Source: Spartinivicinus ruber
GTDB lineage: Bacteria; Pseudomonadota; Gammaproteobacteria; Pseudomonadales; Zooshikellaceae
NCBI RefSeq assembly: GCF_011009015.1
Contig: NZ_CP048878.1
Location: 2,207,001 to 2,271,000, forward strand
Length of the DNA stretch: 64,000 bases
Reading direction: 5' to 3'
In this document: positions 38,866 through 47,912 of the stretch, one piece after another
How positions within the stretch are numbered: position 1 is the stretch's first letter
Layout of the letters: the number at the start of each line of letters is the position of its first letter
Notes under the pieces: generated by a model
The model's database searches: none
Told to the model about the DNA's origin: nothing
What the model saw: the letters and a program-made list of their open reading frames with translations, nothing else
Position numbers and translations under genes: made by a program

Positions 38866-39720
38866 ATGTCTGATAACCCTCATATTATTGAGGTCACAAC
38901 CCAGACTTTCCAGTCTGATGTTTTAGAAAAATCCCAGGAAGTGCCTGTATTAATTGATGTATGGGCTGACTGGTGTCAACCCTGCAAAGCGCAGCTACCA
39001 ATTTTGGAAAAGTTGGCTACTGAATATCAAGGTAAATTTATTGTTGCTAAAATCGATGCAGATAAAGAACCTGCTTTGGCACAACATTTAGGCGTGCGCA
39101 GTCTTCCTTCTTTGAAGTTGATCTTTCAAGGTCAGTTGCTAAAAGATTTTGTAGGTTTGCAGCAGGAATCAGAATTACGTGAAGTACTGGATGAAGTAAC
39201 TATGAGTCCAGCTGATCGAATTAAACAACAAATTGATCAGCTGCTTGAAGCGGGTGAAGATCAACAAGCATTGGACTTATTACAGCAAACTTTACAGCAG
39301 GAGCCGAATAATCACAGTTTGCGGGTAATGATGACGAATATCTTGTTGCATCAAGGGCGAATTGATGATGCTAAGCAGGTGATGGCGACGATTCCTGAGG
39401 AGACGCCAGGGCTTGCTCAGCCAAAAGCAAAACTGGGTTTTTATGAAATGGCGGCGGAGCTGCCCAAACGTGAAGCACTAGAGAAGTCACTTAGTGAAGA
39501 TCAGGAAAATTTAAGCTTAATTTATCAGCTAGCAATACGTCAGGTGTTGGATGATGAATATGAAGCAGCATTAATTGCACTGATGACAACTTTACGTAAA
39601 GATCGTCAGTTTGAGGAAGGTGCGGCGCAAAAGTTAATGATCCAGATATTTGATTTGTTAGGAGCTGGGCATCCTCTTGCCAAACAATTTAGGCGTCAGC
39701 TGTTTAGTTTATTGCATTAA
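38866..39720 (+). CDS. cnoX: Chaperedoxin CnoX (YbbN): thioredoxin domain plus TPR
   Basis: 284 aa from ATG 38866 (AAGGTGAAAGGT in front). N-terminal thioredoxin domain with a complete WCQPC site (Cys 37 and 40), unlike the SxxC of E. coli CnoX, followed by a TPR-like C-terminal half (about 120-284). Family members protect oxidised proteins and deliver them to GroEL/DnaK. The intact CxxC suggests redox activity (inference). Ends in a terminator hairpin. Confidence 0.9.
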   Translation: MSDNPHIIEVTTQTFQSDVLEKSQEVPVLIDVWADWCQPCKAQLPILEKLATEYQGKFIVAKIDADKEPALAQHLGVRSLPSLKLIFQGQLLKDFVGLQQESELREVLDEVTMSPADRIKQQIDQLLEAGEDQQALDLLQQTLQQEPNNHSLRVMMTNILLHQGRIDDAKQVMATIPEETPGLAQPKAKLGFYEMAAELPKREALEKSLSEDQENLSLIYQLAIRQVLDDEYEAALIALMTTLRKDRQFEEGAAQKLMIQIFDLLGAGHPLAKQFRRQLFSLLH

Positions 39721-39732
39721 TTGGAATTTAAT

Positions 39733-39770
39733 AGGGGCTGTTGTTTTGTTAGTAGCCCCTGATTTTACCA
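39733..39770. terminator. Terminator between cnoX and rdgC
   Basis: AGGGGCT (39733-39739) and AGCCCCT (39754-39760), then GATTTT. Serves the convergent pair. Confidence 0.7.
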
Positions 39771-39784
39771 GTTATGCCATTTTT

Positions 39785-40714
39785 TTAAGCAGCTATACCA
39801 GGCTGAGGTGAGGATGAGTCTTCGCCACCCAGTGCGCTGGTTAAATCTTGCACTAATCTAATTAATGAATCAGTCATTAACATAAAGTCAGCATCAAATT
39901 GCAGTGCTTTATCTTCGTGATCTTCTGCTTGCTCCATTAATAACTCAGTGTACTTTATACGTTTAACTGTTAAATCATCACTGAGAACAAAGTGGATTTG
40001 ATCACGCCAGGTAAGGGCAAGTTTGTTAACTTTTTTACCTGTGTTTAAATGACCCTCAACTTCTTCGCTGGTAAGGTCTAGCTGTTTACAGCGGATAATG
40101 CCACCCTCTTCACTAGGCTCTCGTAGCTCACACTCATCGCCAATAATGAAACTATCAGGAAAGCTCTCTGAAAGGGTAAGCCAGGCTGTCATTTGATCAG
40201 CAGGTGTGTGTTTGGTAGCAAATGGGGTAATCGGCAGGCTACCTACGCAGTGGCGCAAGTGACTGGTAAATTCTTCAGCTTTTTTACTGCTTCCTGCATT
40301 AATAATCAGTAGCTTTTGGGCTGTAGCAAGAAAACCAAAGCTAAAATTAGATCGAGTAAATGCTTTGGGTAATAGCTCAGCAATAGTGTCGTCTTTAATT
40401 GACTCCCGCTCTTTCCGTGTGACTTTGCGGTTTTGTTCTTCCTCTATCACTTCAACTTTTTCTGCAACAAACTCATTAATAACAGCTGCTGGTAATAAGC
40501 GTTCTTCCTTTTTTAATGAGAGTAAGCAATTTCCCTGGTTAATATGGACCAGTTGATCACTGTTTTTACCTAAAGGTGATGTCCAACCCAGGCTAAAGGG
40601 TTGCATTTTTCCGCAAGGCTTAAAGCGCCCTTGTTCAAGAAGTGACTCTAGGCTGGACTCATCAATTGAAAAGTCATCAGATAACCGATAAATAAATAGA
40701 TTTTTAAACCACAT
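39785..40714 (-). CDS. rdgC: Recombination-associated protein RdgC
   Basis: 309 aa. N-terminus MWFKNLFIYRLSDDF and the blocks FKPCGKMQPFSLGWTSPLG and LTWRDQIHFVLSDDLTVKRIKY match RdgC. The dimer forms a ring around double-stranded DNA and limits RecA activity. Monocistronic, convergent with cnoX; its upstream side faces the tRNA promoters. Confidence 0.95.
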   Translation of the reverse strand: MWFKNLFIYRLSDDFSIDESSLESLLEQGRFKPCGKMQPFSLGWTSPLGKNSDQLVHINQGNCLLSLKKEERLLPAAVINEFVAEKVEVIEEEQNRKVTRKERESIKDDTIAELLPKAFTRSNFSFGFLATAQKLLIINAGSSKKAEEFTSHLRHCVGSLPITPFATKHTPADQMTAWLTLSESFPDSFIIGDECELREPSEEGGIIRCKQLDLTSEEVEGHLNTGKKVNKLALTWRDQIHFVLSDDLTVKRIKYTELLMEQAEDHEDKALQFDADFMLMTDSLIRLVQDLTSALGGEDSSSPQPGIAA

Positions 40715-40873
40715 TATGAGCTCTATCAGTATTGGAGGGGCCGCTATCTTAACAAAGTGGTAAATAACCGAATAGTTCAGATTGTTAACCTAAGCTAAAG
40801 AAACAGTGATGTTTAAAAAATGATTTGATTTTTTGGTCGAAATTTATTCGATATGAAAATTTTAAAATAGCTG

Positions 40874-40903
40874 TTGCAATTTGAGTGAAGAGGCCCTTAT
40901 AAT
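40874..40903 (+). promoter_or_regulatory. Promoter of the first tRNA-Val/tRNA-Asp unit
   Basis: TTGCAA (40874-40879), 18-nt spacer, TATAAT (40898-40903), followed by a GC-containing discriminator. The second unit has the same layout. Confidence 0.8.
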
Positions 40904-40923
40904 TCGCCTCGTTCTGACGCGGT

Positions 40924-40999
40924 GGGCAGATAGCTCAGCTGGGAGAGCATCGCCCTTACAAGGCGAGGGTCGGGGGTTCGAACCCCTCTCTGCCCACCA
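40924..40999 (+). tRNA. tRNA-Val (anticodon TAC), copy 1
   Basis: 76 nt with CCA. Acceptor GGGCAGA/TCTGCCC, anticodon loop CTTACAA with TAC, T arm GGGGGTTCGAACCCC. Identical to copy 2. Confidence 0.97.
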
Positions 41000-41026
41000 T
41001 ATTTACGTTGGAATAATTCCTGAAAT

Positions 41027-41103
41027 GGAGCGGTAGTTCAGTTGGTTAGAATACCGGCCTGTCACGCCGGGGGTCGCGGGTTCGAGTCCCGTCCGCTCCG
41101 CCA
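41027..41103 (+). tRNA. tRNA-Asp (anticodon GTC), copy 1
   Basis: 77 nt with CCA. Acceptor GGAGCGG/CCGCTCC, anticodon GTC in CCTGTCACG. 27 nt after tRNA-Val, same transcript. A T-rich run follows. Confidence 0.97.
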
Positions 41104-41420
41104 TTTTTTGTTTCTTTCTGCTTAGTATAACACTCGGTTTATCGCCTTTTTTCTATTTGCTATGTAGTGTCAGTTGGCTCTCGGCGGTTACTTTTCCTTA
41201 ATTGTCTTTTGTATTTGTTTGTTCATTTAGCCTGTTCATGTATTGGTTTTGGTTGAAATCAATCAATTAGGTGTGGTTATTAATATTGATTGAAAAGATA
41301 TTCGCACAGTTTTTATTTTGTTTGGAAAATGTACTTAAATTTGCTGTGGACAGCTTTCTATCAAAAAGAGTTGCAATGCTGGTAAAAGGTTGCTTATAAT
41401 GCGCCCCGTTCTGACGCGGT
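41104..41420. other. Spacer between the two tRNA units (317 bp)
   Basis: AT-rich, no gene. Its right end repeats the promoter and discriminator of the first unit (see 41371-41400); the middle part differs, so the duplication has partly decayed outside the genes. Confidence 0.6.
41371..41400 (+). promoter_or_regulatory. Promoter of the second tRNA unit
   Basis: TTGCAA (41371-41376), 18-nt spacer, TATAAT (41395-41400), then GCGCCCCG. Confidence 0.85.
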
Positions 41421-41496
41421 GGGCAGATAGCTCAGCTGGGAGAGCATCGCCCTTACAAGGCGAGGGTCGGGGGTTCGAACCCCTCTCTGCCCACCA
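41421..41496 (+). tRNA. tRNA-Val (anticodon TAC), copy 2
   Basis: Identical in sequence to the gene at 40924-40999. Confidence 0.97.
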
Positions 41497-41524
41497 ATAT
41501 TTACGTTAGAATAATTCCTAAAAT

Positions 41525-41601
41525 GGAGCGGTAGTTCAGTTGGTTAGAATACCGGCCTGTCACGCCGGGGGTCGCGGGTTCGAGTCCCGTCCGCTCCGCC
41601 A
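41525..41601 (+). tRNA. tRNA-Asp (anticodon GTC), copy 2
   Basis: Identical in sequence to the gene at 41027-41103; the spacer after tRNA-Val is 28 nt and differs from copy 1 at a few positions. Confidence 0.97.
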
Positions 41602-41684
41602 TCACCAAAATTCATTAGTTCTTCAATCTCAAAGTTTTTGTTTTATCTGATAAAATCAAGCCAATTTACAATAAGAGGCTTTCG

Positions 41685-42452
41685 TTGAGATCAATTAATC
41701 TGCTACTAATTGATGGTTTAAACTTAATTCGACGGATTTATGCTGTCCAGCCTGATATTGAGCAAAGTTTGCAGTTAGTTGCACAGTCATTGCGACGGGC
41801 TATTAGAGATTGTCAGCCTACCCATGGTTTGATGGTTTTAGAGGGGCAGGGGCCTAACTGGCGTAAGCAGCTTTATCCAAGCTATAAAGCCAATCGAGCT
41901 GAAGCACCACAAGCACTGACTGATAATTTACCTCGCTTTATTACATTATGCCAAGATCAAGGTATAAGCAGCTTTCAGCTTGATCATTATGAAGCCGATG
42001 ATGTGATTGCTTCTATTGCTTGTAAAGCTCAGGTAGCGGGCTGCAAGGTGATTGTGTTATCAACGGATAAGCTATTTTGTCAGCTGATATCAAAAGAGAT
42101 AACTATTAGAGATCACTTTGCCAAACAAAATCGAGATGCCCAATACGTCTATGAAAAGTTTGGAGTGCAGATTGAGCAGTTAGTCGATTATTGGGCATTG
42201 GTTGGGGATAGCACAAATAATATTCCCGGTATTAAAGGTGTAGGGCCTAAAACGGCAAAGCAGTTGTTAAATCAATATGATTCAATTAAAACCATAACTA
42301 CGCAATCTATTCATCCACAAAGCTCCGCTGAAAATAAGATGATTTCATTATTAAAAGCGAGTCAGCAACAACTAAGTTTATTTCAACAACTGGTAGAGTT
42401 ACGAACGGATGTAGGGTTGGGGGTAAACTTACAAGACTTACGGCTCATTTAA
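41685..42452 (+). CDS. xni: Flap endonuclease Xni (YgdG-like)
   Basis: 255 aa from TTG 41685, the only in-frame start near AAGAGG (8 nt upstream). Start MRSINLLLIDGLNLIRRIYA is the Xni pattern (LLIVDALNLIRRIHA in E. coli). The 5'-3' exonuclease domain shows YEADDVIASIA and the helix-hairpin-helix GIKGVGPKTAKQLL. It lacks the polymerase of PolA and cleaves 5' flaps. Ends in a bidirectional terminator. Confidence 0.9.
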   Translation: MRSINLLLIDGLNLIRRIYAVQPDIEQSLQLVAQSLRRAIRDCQPTHGLMVLEGQGPNWRKQLYPSYKANRAEAPQALTDNLPRFITLCQDQGISSFQLDHYEADDVIASIACKAQVAGCKVIVLSTDKLFCQLISKEITIRDHFAKQNRDAQYVYEKFGVQIEQLVDYWALVGDSTNNIPGIKGVGPKTAKQLLNQYDSIKTITTQSIHPQSSAENKMISLLKASQQQLSLFQQLVELRTDVGLGVNLQDLRLI

Positions 42453-42463
42453 ATTAGCCAACA

Positions 42464-42495
42464 AAAAAAGCCTGGTTGGTAAGCCAGGCTTTTTT
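42464..42495. terminator. Bidirectional terminator between xni and prc
   Basis: AAAAAGCCTGG (42465-42475) and CCAGGCTTTTT (42484-42494), T run on both strands. Confidence 0.9.
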
Positions 42496-42513
42496 ATGAA
42501 TACATGAAAAAAG

Positions 42514-44622
42514 TTAATTATTGGTTGTTGCAGCAAGTCTGTGTTGAATATTGATGTAGTCTGCCAGAATATTGCCAGCTTCTGCCAGTAATGGGTCTTC
42601 TTCAATGGGAAGTTGTTTATTATTCCGAGCGAGCTCTTTTTGTTTGGCTTCGAGCTCTTCCAGTGAGGCATAGGGTTTTTCTCCTTTAGCCTTCCGGCGC
42701 TTGTTTTCTATTTCTAGTCTTTTGTCATCAATCAGATCATTATTGGTTTTACGTTGCTTTGCATTTAAAGACAAAACTGTATTTTGCTGAATATCTTTTT
42801 GTAGTTTTAAGTAGTCAGCATAATAGATAAAGTCAGGATTATTTTTGGTTCTCAGTCTGTAGCTTCTGTCCAGTTGGTTTAGATAAGGAGTAATTTCTTG
42901 ATAAGTCATATACTTACCAGGCTTGATACGATCCCAGGGCAAGGCATCGGGTAACGAGCTTTCACCCACTTTATCTACATCATAGAGGGCAGGGAACTGG
43001 ATGTCGGGGATTACACCTTGGTTTTGAGTGCTTTCACCAGATACGCGATAAAACTTCGCTAAGGTCAGTTTCAGTTCGCCATGGTTGATGGGTTGAATGG
43101 CTTGAACAGTACCTTTACCAAAAGTACGGCCACCAACCACAATAGCTCGTTGGTAATCCTGCATAGCACCAGCAAAAATCTCTGATGCTGAAGCGCTCAA
43201 ACGGTTCACTAATACAGCCATAGGGCCTTTATATGCCACTTGATTATCACTATCTACTTTAGGACTAACTCTGCCTAAGTGGTTTTTAACTAAGACCGTA
43301 GGGCCGCTAGGGATGAATAATCCAGTCAACTCATTGGCTTCTTGAAGCGAGCCGCCACCATTATTGCGTAAATCGATGACAAGGCCATCAATTCCTTCTT
43401 TTTCAAGCTCTTTGATTAGCTTTCTAACATCGCGAGTAGTACTTTTGTAGTTTGGGTCACCTTGTTGTGCTGCTTTGAAGTCAATGTAAAAAGCGGGTAC
43501 CTGGATAACCCCTACTTTTAATGGAGCACCATTATGCTTCAGCTCAATCACCTGCTTTTGAGCGGCTTGTTCTTCCAGCTTCACTTTATCGCGAACGATA
43601 TGGTAAATCTTGGTTTGGTCGCCGGTAACTGTAGAAGGAATAACTTCTAAGCGCACAACGGTCTTTTTAGGGCCGCGAATAAGCTTAACTACATCATCCA
43701 GTCGCCAGCCAACTACATCAACAATTTCACCTTCTTTGCCTTGTCCAACCCCGACAATTTTATCGGCGGGCTGAAGTAGGCCTGCTTTTTCGGCTGGGCC
43801 TTTGGCAATTAACCTGACAACTTTGGTGTAACGTTCATCCTGTTCTAATAATGCGCCGATCCCCTCTAAGGACAGGCTCATATTAATATTAAAATTTTCA
43901 GCTTTAGTTGGGGATAAATACTGAGTGTGAGGATCATAAATTTGGGTAAAAGCATTAAGAAACTCTGAAAAAGCATCTTCACTATTGCTTTGATTTAATC
44001 GATGGAGCTGGCTTTGATAACGCTTTACAAGCTTTTTGCTAATTTCAGGAATAGACTCGCCGCTGAGCTTTAGTCGTAACACTTGATCTTTCAGAAATTT
44101 TCGCCATAAGTCTTGTTGTGTTTGCGTATCACTAGGCCAGGGCGAATGCTCTCGTTCTATGTCTATACTTTCATTTTTGTCAAAATCAAGCTTATCTAAG
44201 TTGGATTTAATGAACTCAATTTTAAAGTTTAAGTAATCACGAATACGTTGCTGATAAACGTTGTAAATTTCAAAGGCTGGTTTGATATTGCCGGTTTTTA
44301 ATTGATTATCAAACTTATAGCGATACTGATTAAATTTATCGATATCTTGCTTTAAGAAGTAAAGGCGGTTGGGGTCAAGCCTTTCAAGGTAGCGCTGATA
44401 GATCTTTTCAGAAGTTACATCATTAAGTGGTATTTGCTCATAGTGATTGCGTAGGTTACGTACTGCAGTGACCGCTGCAATTTTTTGTTCCCTGGAAGGC
44501 TTAAGTAGTTGGAAGTCTTCGCTATTACTGATTGTTTTTGCTTCAGCAGTCAATGATAACCAGACTGCTAGAATTGAAACAACAGGGCGGACAAAAGCCT
44601 GTTTGTTAAGTTTTAATACCAT
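42514..44622 (-). CDS. prc: Tail-specific protease Prc (Tsp)
   Basis: 702 aa from ATG 44622 (a TTG at 44631 is also in frame). Signal peptide ending near LTAEA (about residue 28), a long helical N-terminal region, a PDZ domain (about 240-330), the S41 catalytic core with NRLSASASEIFAGAMQDYQ (Ser) and GRTFGKGTVQ (Lys), and a charged C-terminal domain. Prc trims FtsI and degrades MepS-type hydrolases in the periplasm. Confidence 0.95.
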   Translation of the reverse strand: MVLKLNKQAFVRPVVSILAVWLSLTAEAKTISNSEDFQLLKPSREQKIAAVTAVRNLRNHYEQIPLNDVTSEKIYQRYLERLDPNRLYFLKQDIDKFNQYRYKFDNQLKTGNIKPAFEIYNVYQQRIRDYLNFKIEFIKSNLDKLDFDKNESIDIEREHSPWPSDTQTQQDLWRKFLKDQVLRLKLSGESIPEISKKLVKRYQSQLHRLNQSNSEDAFSEFLNAFTQIYDPHTQYLSPTKAENFNINMSLSLEGIGALLEQDERYTKVVRLIAKGPAEKAGLLQPADKIVGVGQGKEGEIVDVVGWRLDDVVKLIRGPKKTVVRLEVIPSTVTGDQTKIYHIVRDKVKLEEQAAQKQVIELKHNGAPLKVGVIQVPAFYIDFKAAQQGDPNYKSTTRDVRKLIKELEKEGIDGLVIDLRNNGGGSLQEANELTGLFIPSGPTVLVKNHLGRVSPKVDSDNQVAYKGPMAVLVNRLSASASEIFAGAMQDYQRAIVVGGRTFGKGTVQAIQPINHGELKLTLAKFYRVSGESTQNQGVIPDIQFPALYDVDKVGESSLPDALPWDRIKPGKYMTYQEITPYLNQLDRSYRLRTKNNPDFIYYADYLKLQKDIQQNTVLSLNAKQRKTNNDLIDDKRLEIENKRRKAKGEKPYASLEELEAKQKELARNNKQLPIEEDPLLAEAGNILADYINIQHRLAATTNN

Positions 44623-44845
44623 TGGATGCAACTCAGCTAATTTATGGGCGCCTACTTGGCAGCCCTTTTCATGTTATCTTGAAACGCTAGGTTTACTGCT
44701 GTTACAAGAGTTTGAGAACAGTCTTGCAAACTAAGTTCCACTGACGCTGTAATTCAAGATAAGTTAGTACCACAGGAGTGGCTTAGGGTAAAGTTTAGCG
44801 TATCTTGGAGGGGGAAAAGATTGAAGAGTGGCAGGGTTTTGGAGA

Positions 44846-44875
44846 TAGGCAGTGGATTTTGTAAAGCACTGCCTA
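44846..44875 (-). terminator. Hairpin downstream of the 55-aa frame
   Basis: TAGGCAGTG (44846-44854) and CACTGCCTA (44867-44875) form a perfect 9-bp stem, 14 nt beyond the stop of the 55-aa frame. No T tract. Confidence 0.35.
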
Positions 44876-44888
44876 ATGAAAATTCGGT

Positions 44889-45056
44889 TTAGTTATAACC
44901 AAGTACAAAGCTACAATCTTGGTCAGAACGTTTGGTTGTAATAAAATTAGTTTTGAGGAGCGGGTTCACTAGTGTGTTAACTGGCTTCTCTGCCTTTTTG
45001 CTAAAGCGTTGGCAAGCAATATGATCTGCAAAGCTGTTTTTTTGTGTTCTAGGCAT
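44889..45056 (-). CDS. Candidate 55-aa basic protein
   Basis: ATG 45056 to TAA 44889, with GGAG 9 nt before the start. It reads MPRTQKNSFADHIACQRFSK and ends CSFVLGYN. It is rich in Lys, Arg, Ser and Thr, with two Cys and no membrane segment. I do not recognise it. A good ribosome site, a hairpin after the stop and an otherwise empty region between prc and apeB support it. Confidence 0.5.
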   Translation of the reverse strand: MPRTQKNSFADHIACQRFSKKAEKPVNTLVNPLLKTNFITTKRSDQDCSFVLGYN

Positions 45057-45402
45057 AGCTAAAGCTCCAATAATAAAGCGCAGTCTTTTCAGTAATTTGC
45101 TTCCTTTTGCTTATTAGTTAATTACTTACTTTCTAGCGCTTCCTTGTTTCTGACAGGGTTAGTCTAGCAACAATTGATCAGTGAATAATCCGTATCTATA
45201 CGTAATTTAACAGGCTAAGTGTGAACTTTTCCTTAACTTTATTTAGGGGGAAAGTCGGGGAAGAAAAAAATTAAGCTGAGATTTCATGTAAATAAATTTG
45301 ACAAATGTGAGTGGTAAATTTCAGGACACTCTAGCTTTAAAAAATAGCCGAGTATCCTTTGTGGTATTTTCTTAACTGAAGTGTTTTTTATTTAGGTTTG
45401 TT
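45057..45402. other. Intergenic region between the 55-aa frame and apeB (346 bp)
   Basis: AT-rich, no gene, RNA or repeat visible. It should contain the promoter for the 55-aa frame if that is expressed. Confidence 0.4.
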
Positions 45403-46713
45403 TTATTTGTTTGGTAGCTGATGAAGCTGCATGAAGTAGCTTAAGGCTTTACAAAGTGAGTAGGCGTCTTGGCTACCTGCTAGCTCCCGTATAGAGTGCA
45501 TTGCAAAAGTAGGAGCACCCACATCTAAAGTTCTTACTCCAAGCTCTCCGGCGGTAATTGGACCAATCGTGCTGCCACAGGCCATATCGGCGCGAGTGAC
45601 AAATGCTTGTACTGGTACGTTTACCTCGTCACATACCCAGCGAAACAGAGCGCTAGTTTCACTGGTAGTAGCATAGCGTTGGTTAGCATTAATTTTTATA
45701 ACAGGGCCTTCGTTGAGTTTGGGGCCATGGTTGGTGTCATGTTTATCTGCAAAGTTAGGGTGAATTCCGTGGGCGTTATCAGCCGAAATCATCAGGCTGT
45801 TTTCCAGGCAGACAATGAGAGGCTCACCTATACCCACCACTCGCTCTAAAGTCGACTTCAAAAAGGGACCGTTAGCGCCGCACGCTGATAAGCTTCCCAC
45901 CTCTTCATGGTCGTTGCATACTAGTAACATGGGTTGTTGCTGGTCTTGCTGAAATGCATCGATTAGTGCCACCAAGCCGGTATAACAGCTGAGTAAGTTA
46001 TCTAAACGAGCACTGGCAATAAACTCTTGGTTTAAACCAATATAACCAGGTGGCTGGGTGTCATAGCAAACAACTTCGTAGTCGAGCACTTTGGTGACAT
46101 CTTCAATGCCTTGTTGCTGGAGTTGCTCTAACAGCAGTTGACGAAAGCTAGTCTGATCCTTTGGCAATTGTCCCAGAATAACAGGTATGTCCTTTTGAGG
46201 GTTGATTGAGCGCTTGTCATTGGCTTCGCGATCAAGATGGATGGCCAGACTGGGAATGATGCCAACAGGCTTTTCAAAATCAATTAGGCTGCTGTTGAGC
46301 TTGCCTGACTGGGTGCTATAGCTGACCCGACCTGCTAAAGATAAGTCCCGGTCAAACCAGGGGGCGAGTAACACTCCACCATACACCTCTAACCCTAGCT
46401 GGAAATATCCCTGTTGATACCGCTCAGCATTAGGCATGATTTTTAGGCAAGGGCTGTCAGTATGAGCACCTGTCATTCTGAACCCCTGTTGGGTGTAATT
46501 TTCATTACCTGTGGTAAAAGCAATAATTGATGAGTCATTACGAGTAACAAAATAGCCCTTTTGTGGCTTTAGTTGCCAGGCCTCATGTTCAAATAGCTGG
46601 TTAAAGCCTGCTGCTTTTAAGGCATTGGCCATAGCAGCTGTTGCATGAAATGGAGTGGGTGAACTTGCTAAAAAGGTGAGCAGGTCTTGGTTAAAGGATT
46701 GAGATGAAATCAT
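45403..46713 (-). CDS. apeB: M18 family aminopeptidase
   Basis: 436 aa. Metal ligands of the M18 fold appear in GAHTDSP (His), ARLDNLLSCY (Asp), CNDHEEVGS (Glu) and the C-terminal GIHPNFADKHDTNHGPKLNEGP with MHSIRE. It releases N-terminal acidic or aspartyl-type residues in the cytosol, using two metal ions. Monocistronic. Confidence 0.93.
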   Translation of the reverse strand: MISSQSFNQDLLTFLASSPTPFHATAAMANALKAAGFNQLFEHEAWQLKPQKGYFVTRNDSSIIAFTTGNENYTQQGFRMTGAHTDSPCLKIMPNAERYQQGYFQLGLEVYGGVLLAPWFDRDLSLAGRVSYSTQSGKLNSSLIDFEKPVGIIPSLAIHLDREANDKRSINPQKDIPVILGQLPKDQTSFRQLLLEQLQQQGIEDVTKVLDYEVVCYDTQPPGYIGLNQEFIASARLDNLLSCYTGLVALIDAFQQDQQQPMLLVCNDHEEVGSLSACGANGPFLKSTLERVVGIGEPLIVCLENSLMISADNAHGIHPNFADKHDTNHGPKLNEGPVIKINANQRYATTSETSALFRWVCDEVNVPVQAFVTRADMACGSTIGPITAGELGVRTLDVGAPTFAMHSIRELAGSQDAYSLCKALSYFMQLHQLPNK

Positions 46714-46897
46714 TTGCTTTGTTTTACCGGTACACGATAAGGGGATTGCAAGCGTAGTCGTTTTGCAATTCCACTAATGACAATGAATAGATATAGATTA
46801 TGTTGTTATCTAGCTGAGTATATCAAGAATTGTTGATGACAGCCTTAAATGCGGAAAAGCAAAAACTTATTATCTATCACCTTTCTTTCTAATGTAC

Positions 46898-47524
46898 TCA
46901 AAACGGAATAGGGGAGGTAAATTCCAGAGGTGCATTGCTCTTCGGGTGGTAAAGTTTGAGGATGTGAGCATGCAACAACATTCGTGTTGATTTAGCATGA
47001 ATACTGGCTGGTGCATACCACTCATCCCCCAAAATAGGATTACCTAATGCTTTCAGGTGTAATCGTAGCTGATGAGAGCGGCCAGTAATGGGTTTGAGTT
47101 CTACGCGGCTTTTCTGGCCATCATAATCCAATACTTTCCAGTAGGTATCCGCATTGCGTCCCATTTGATAGTCAATGCGCTGCTTGGGGCGGTTAGGCCA
47201 ATCGACACAAAGTGGCAAAGTAATTCGGCCTTGGGGTTGGGGAAGTCGGCCTGCTACAACGGCCTGATAGGTTTTATTAACCACTCGGGTTTCAAACTGT
47301 TTACTGAGGTGGCGAAGACTGTCTAAATTCATAGCCATTACAATCAAGCCAGATGTTTGCCAGTCAAGTCGGTGGACTATTCTTGCCGTCGGAAATACTC
47401 GGGTAACGCGAGTAGCTAGGCTGTCATTAAGCTCAGGACGATTACTGGGTACAGTCAATAGTTTTGCTGGCTTATCAAAAACCGCAAGATCATCATCATA
47501 ATAAATACAGTTGAGGTACCGCAT
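46898..47524 (-). CDS. RluA-family pseudouridine synthase
   Basis: 208 aa, no S4 domain. The catalytic motif is HRLDWQTSGL (Asp about 54), followed by KTYQAVVAGR and RVELKPITGRSHQLRLHLKALGNPILGD. The size and lack of S4 are like E. coli RluA, which modifies 23S U746 and tRNA U32; the exact target here is not proven. Confidence 0.9.
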   Translation of the reverse strand: MRYLNCIYYDDDLAVFDKPAKLLTVPSNRPELNDSLATRVTRVFPTARIVHRLDWQTSGLIVMAMNLDSLRHLSKQFETRVVNKTYQAVVAGRLPQPQGRITLPLCVDWPNRPKQRIDYQMGRNADTYWKVLDYDGQKSRVELKPITGRSHQLRLHLKALGNPILGDEWYAPASIHAKSTRMLLHAHILKLYHPKSNAPLEFTSPIPF

Positions 47525-47622
47525 AGCTGGCTCTAAAACTAGGATAATAGCGGGGTGCAGATTGTAGTGATTAGCAGGCAGTTAAACAAGTAAAAAGCAA
47601 TAGATTGGAGGTTTAGTCAGAG

Positions 47623-47642
47623 GCAGCCAATTATATGGCTGC
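47623..47642. terminator. Hairpin after minE
   Basis: GCAGCCA (47623-47629) and TGGCTGC (47636-47642) around a 6-nt loop, just past the minE stop. The expected T run on the minus strand is missing. Confidence 0.35.
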
Positions 47643-47660
47643 TCCTTGTTTTTTGAAAAA

Positions 47661-47912
47661 TTAGCCGGGAAGGGTGACATTCAACTCTAAAATGGAGCAG
47701 TTGTCAGCATTATCAACACTCACACTGACTTGATCATTTTCAATCTCAATGTATTTTCTAACCACGGCTAAAATATCTTGTTGTAAGTTGGGCAAGTAGT
47801 CCGGGCCATCACGGGTCGCTCGTTCATGAGCCACAATGATTTGTAAGCGCTCTTTGGCAATATTGGCGCTAGGCTGCTTTTTTTGTCTAAACATTTCCAG
47901 GAAACTCATCAT
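47661..47912 (-). CDS. minE: Cell division topological specificity factor MinE
   Basis: 83 aa, usual length. N-terminal membrane-targeting start MMSFLEMFRQKK, MinD-activating helix ERLQIIVAHERA and the C-terminal dimer domain. Its start ATG overlaps the minD stop by one base (TAATG), with AGGAGGC just ahead. Confidence 0.95.
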   Translation of the reverse strand: MMSFLEMFRQKKQPSANIAKERLQIIVAHERATRDGPDYLPNLQQDILAVVRKYIEIENDQVSVSVDNADNCSILELNVTLPG

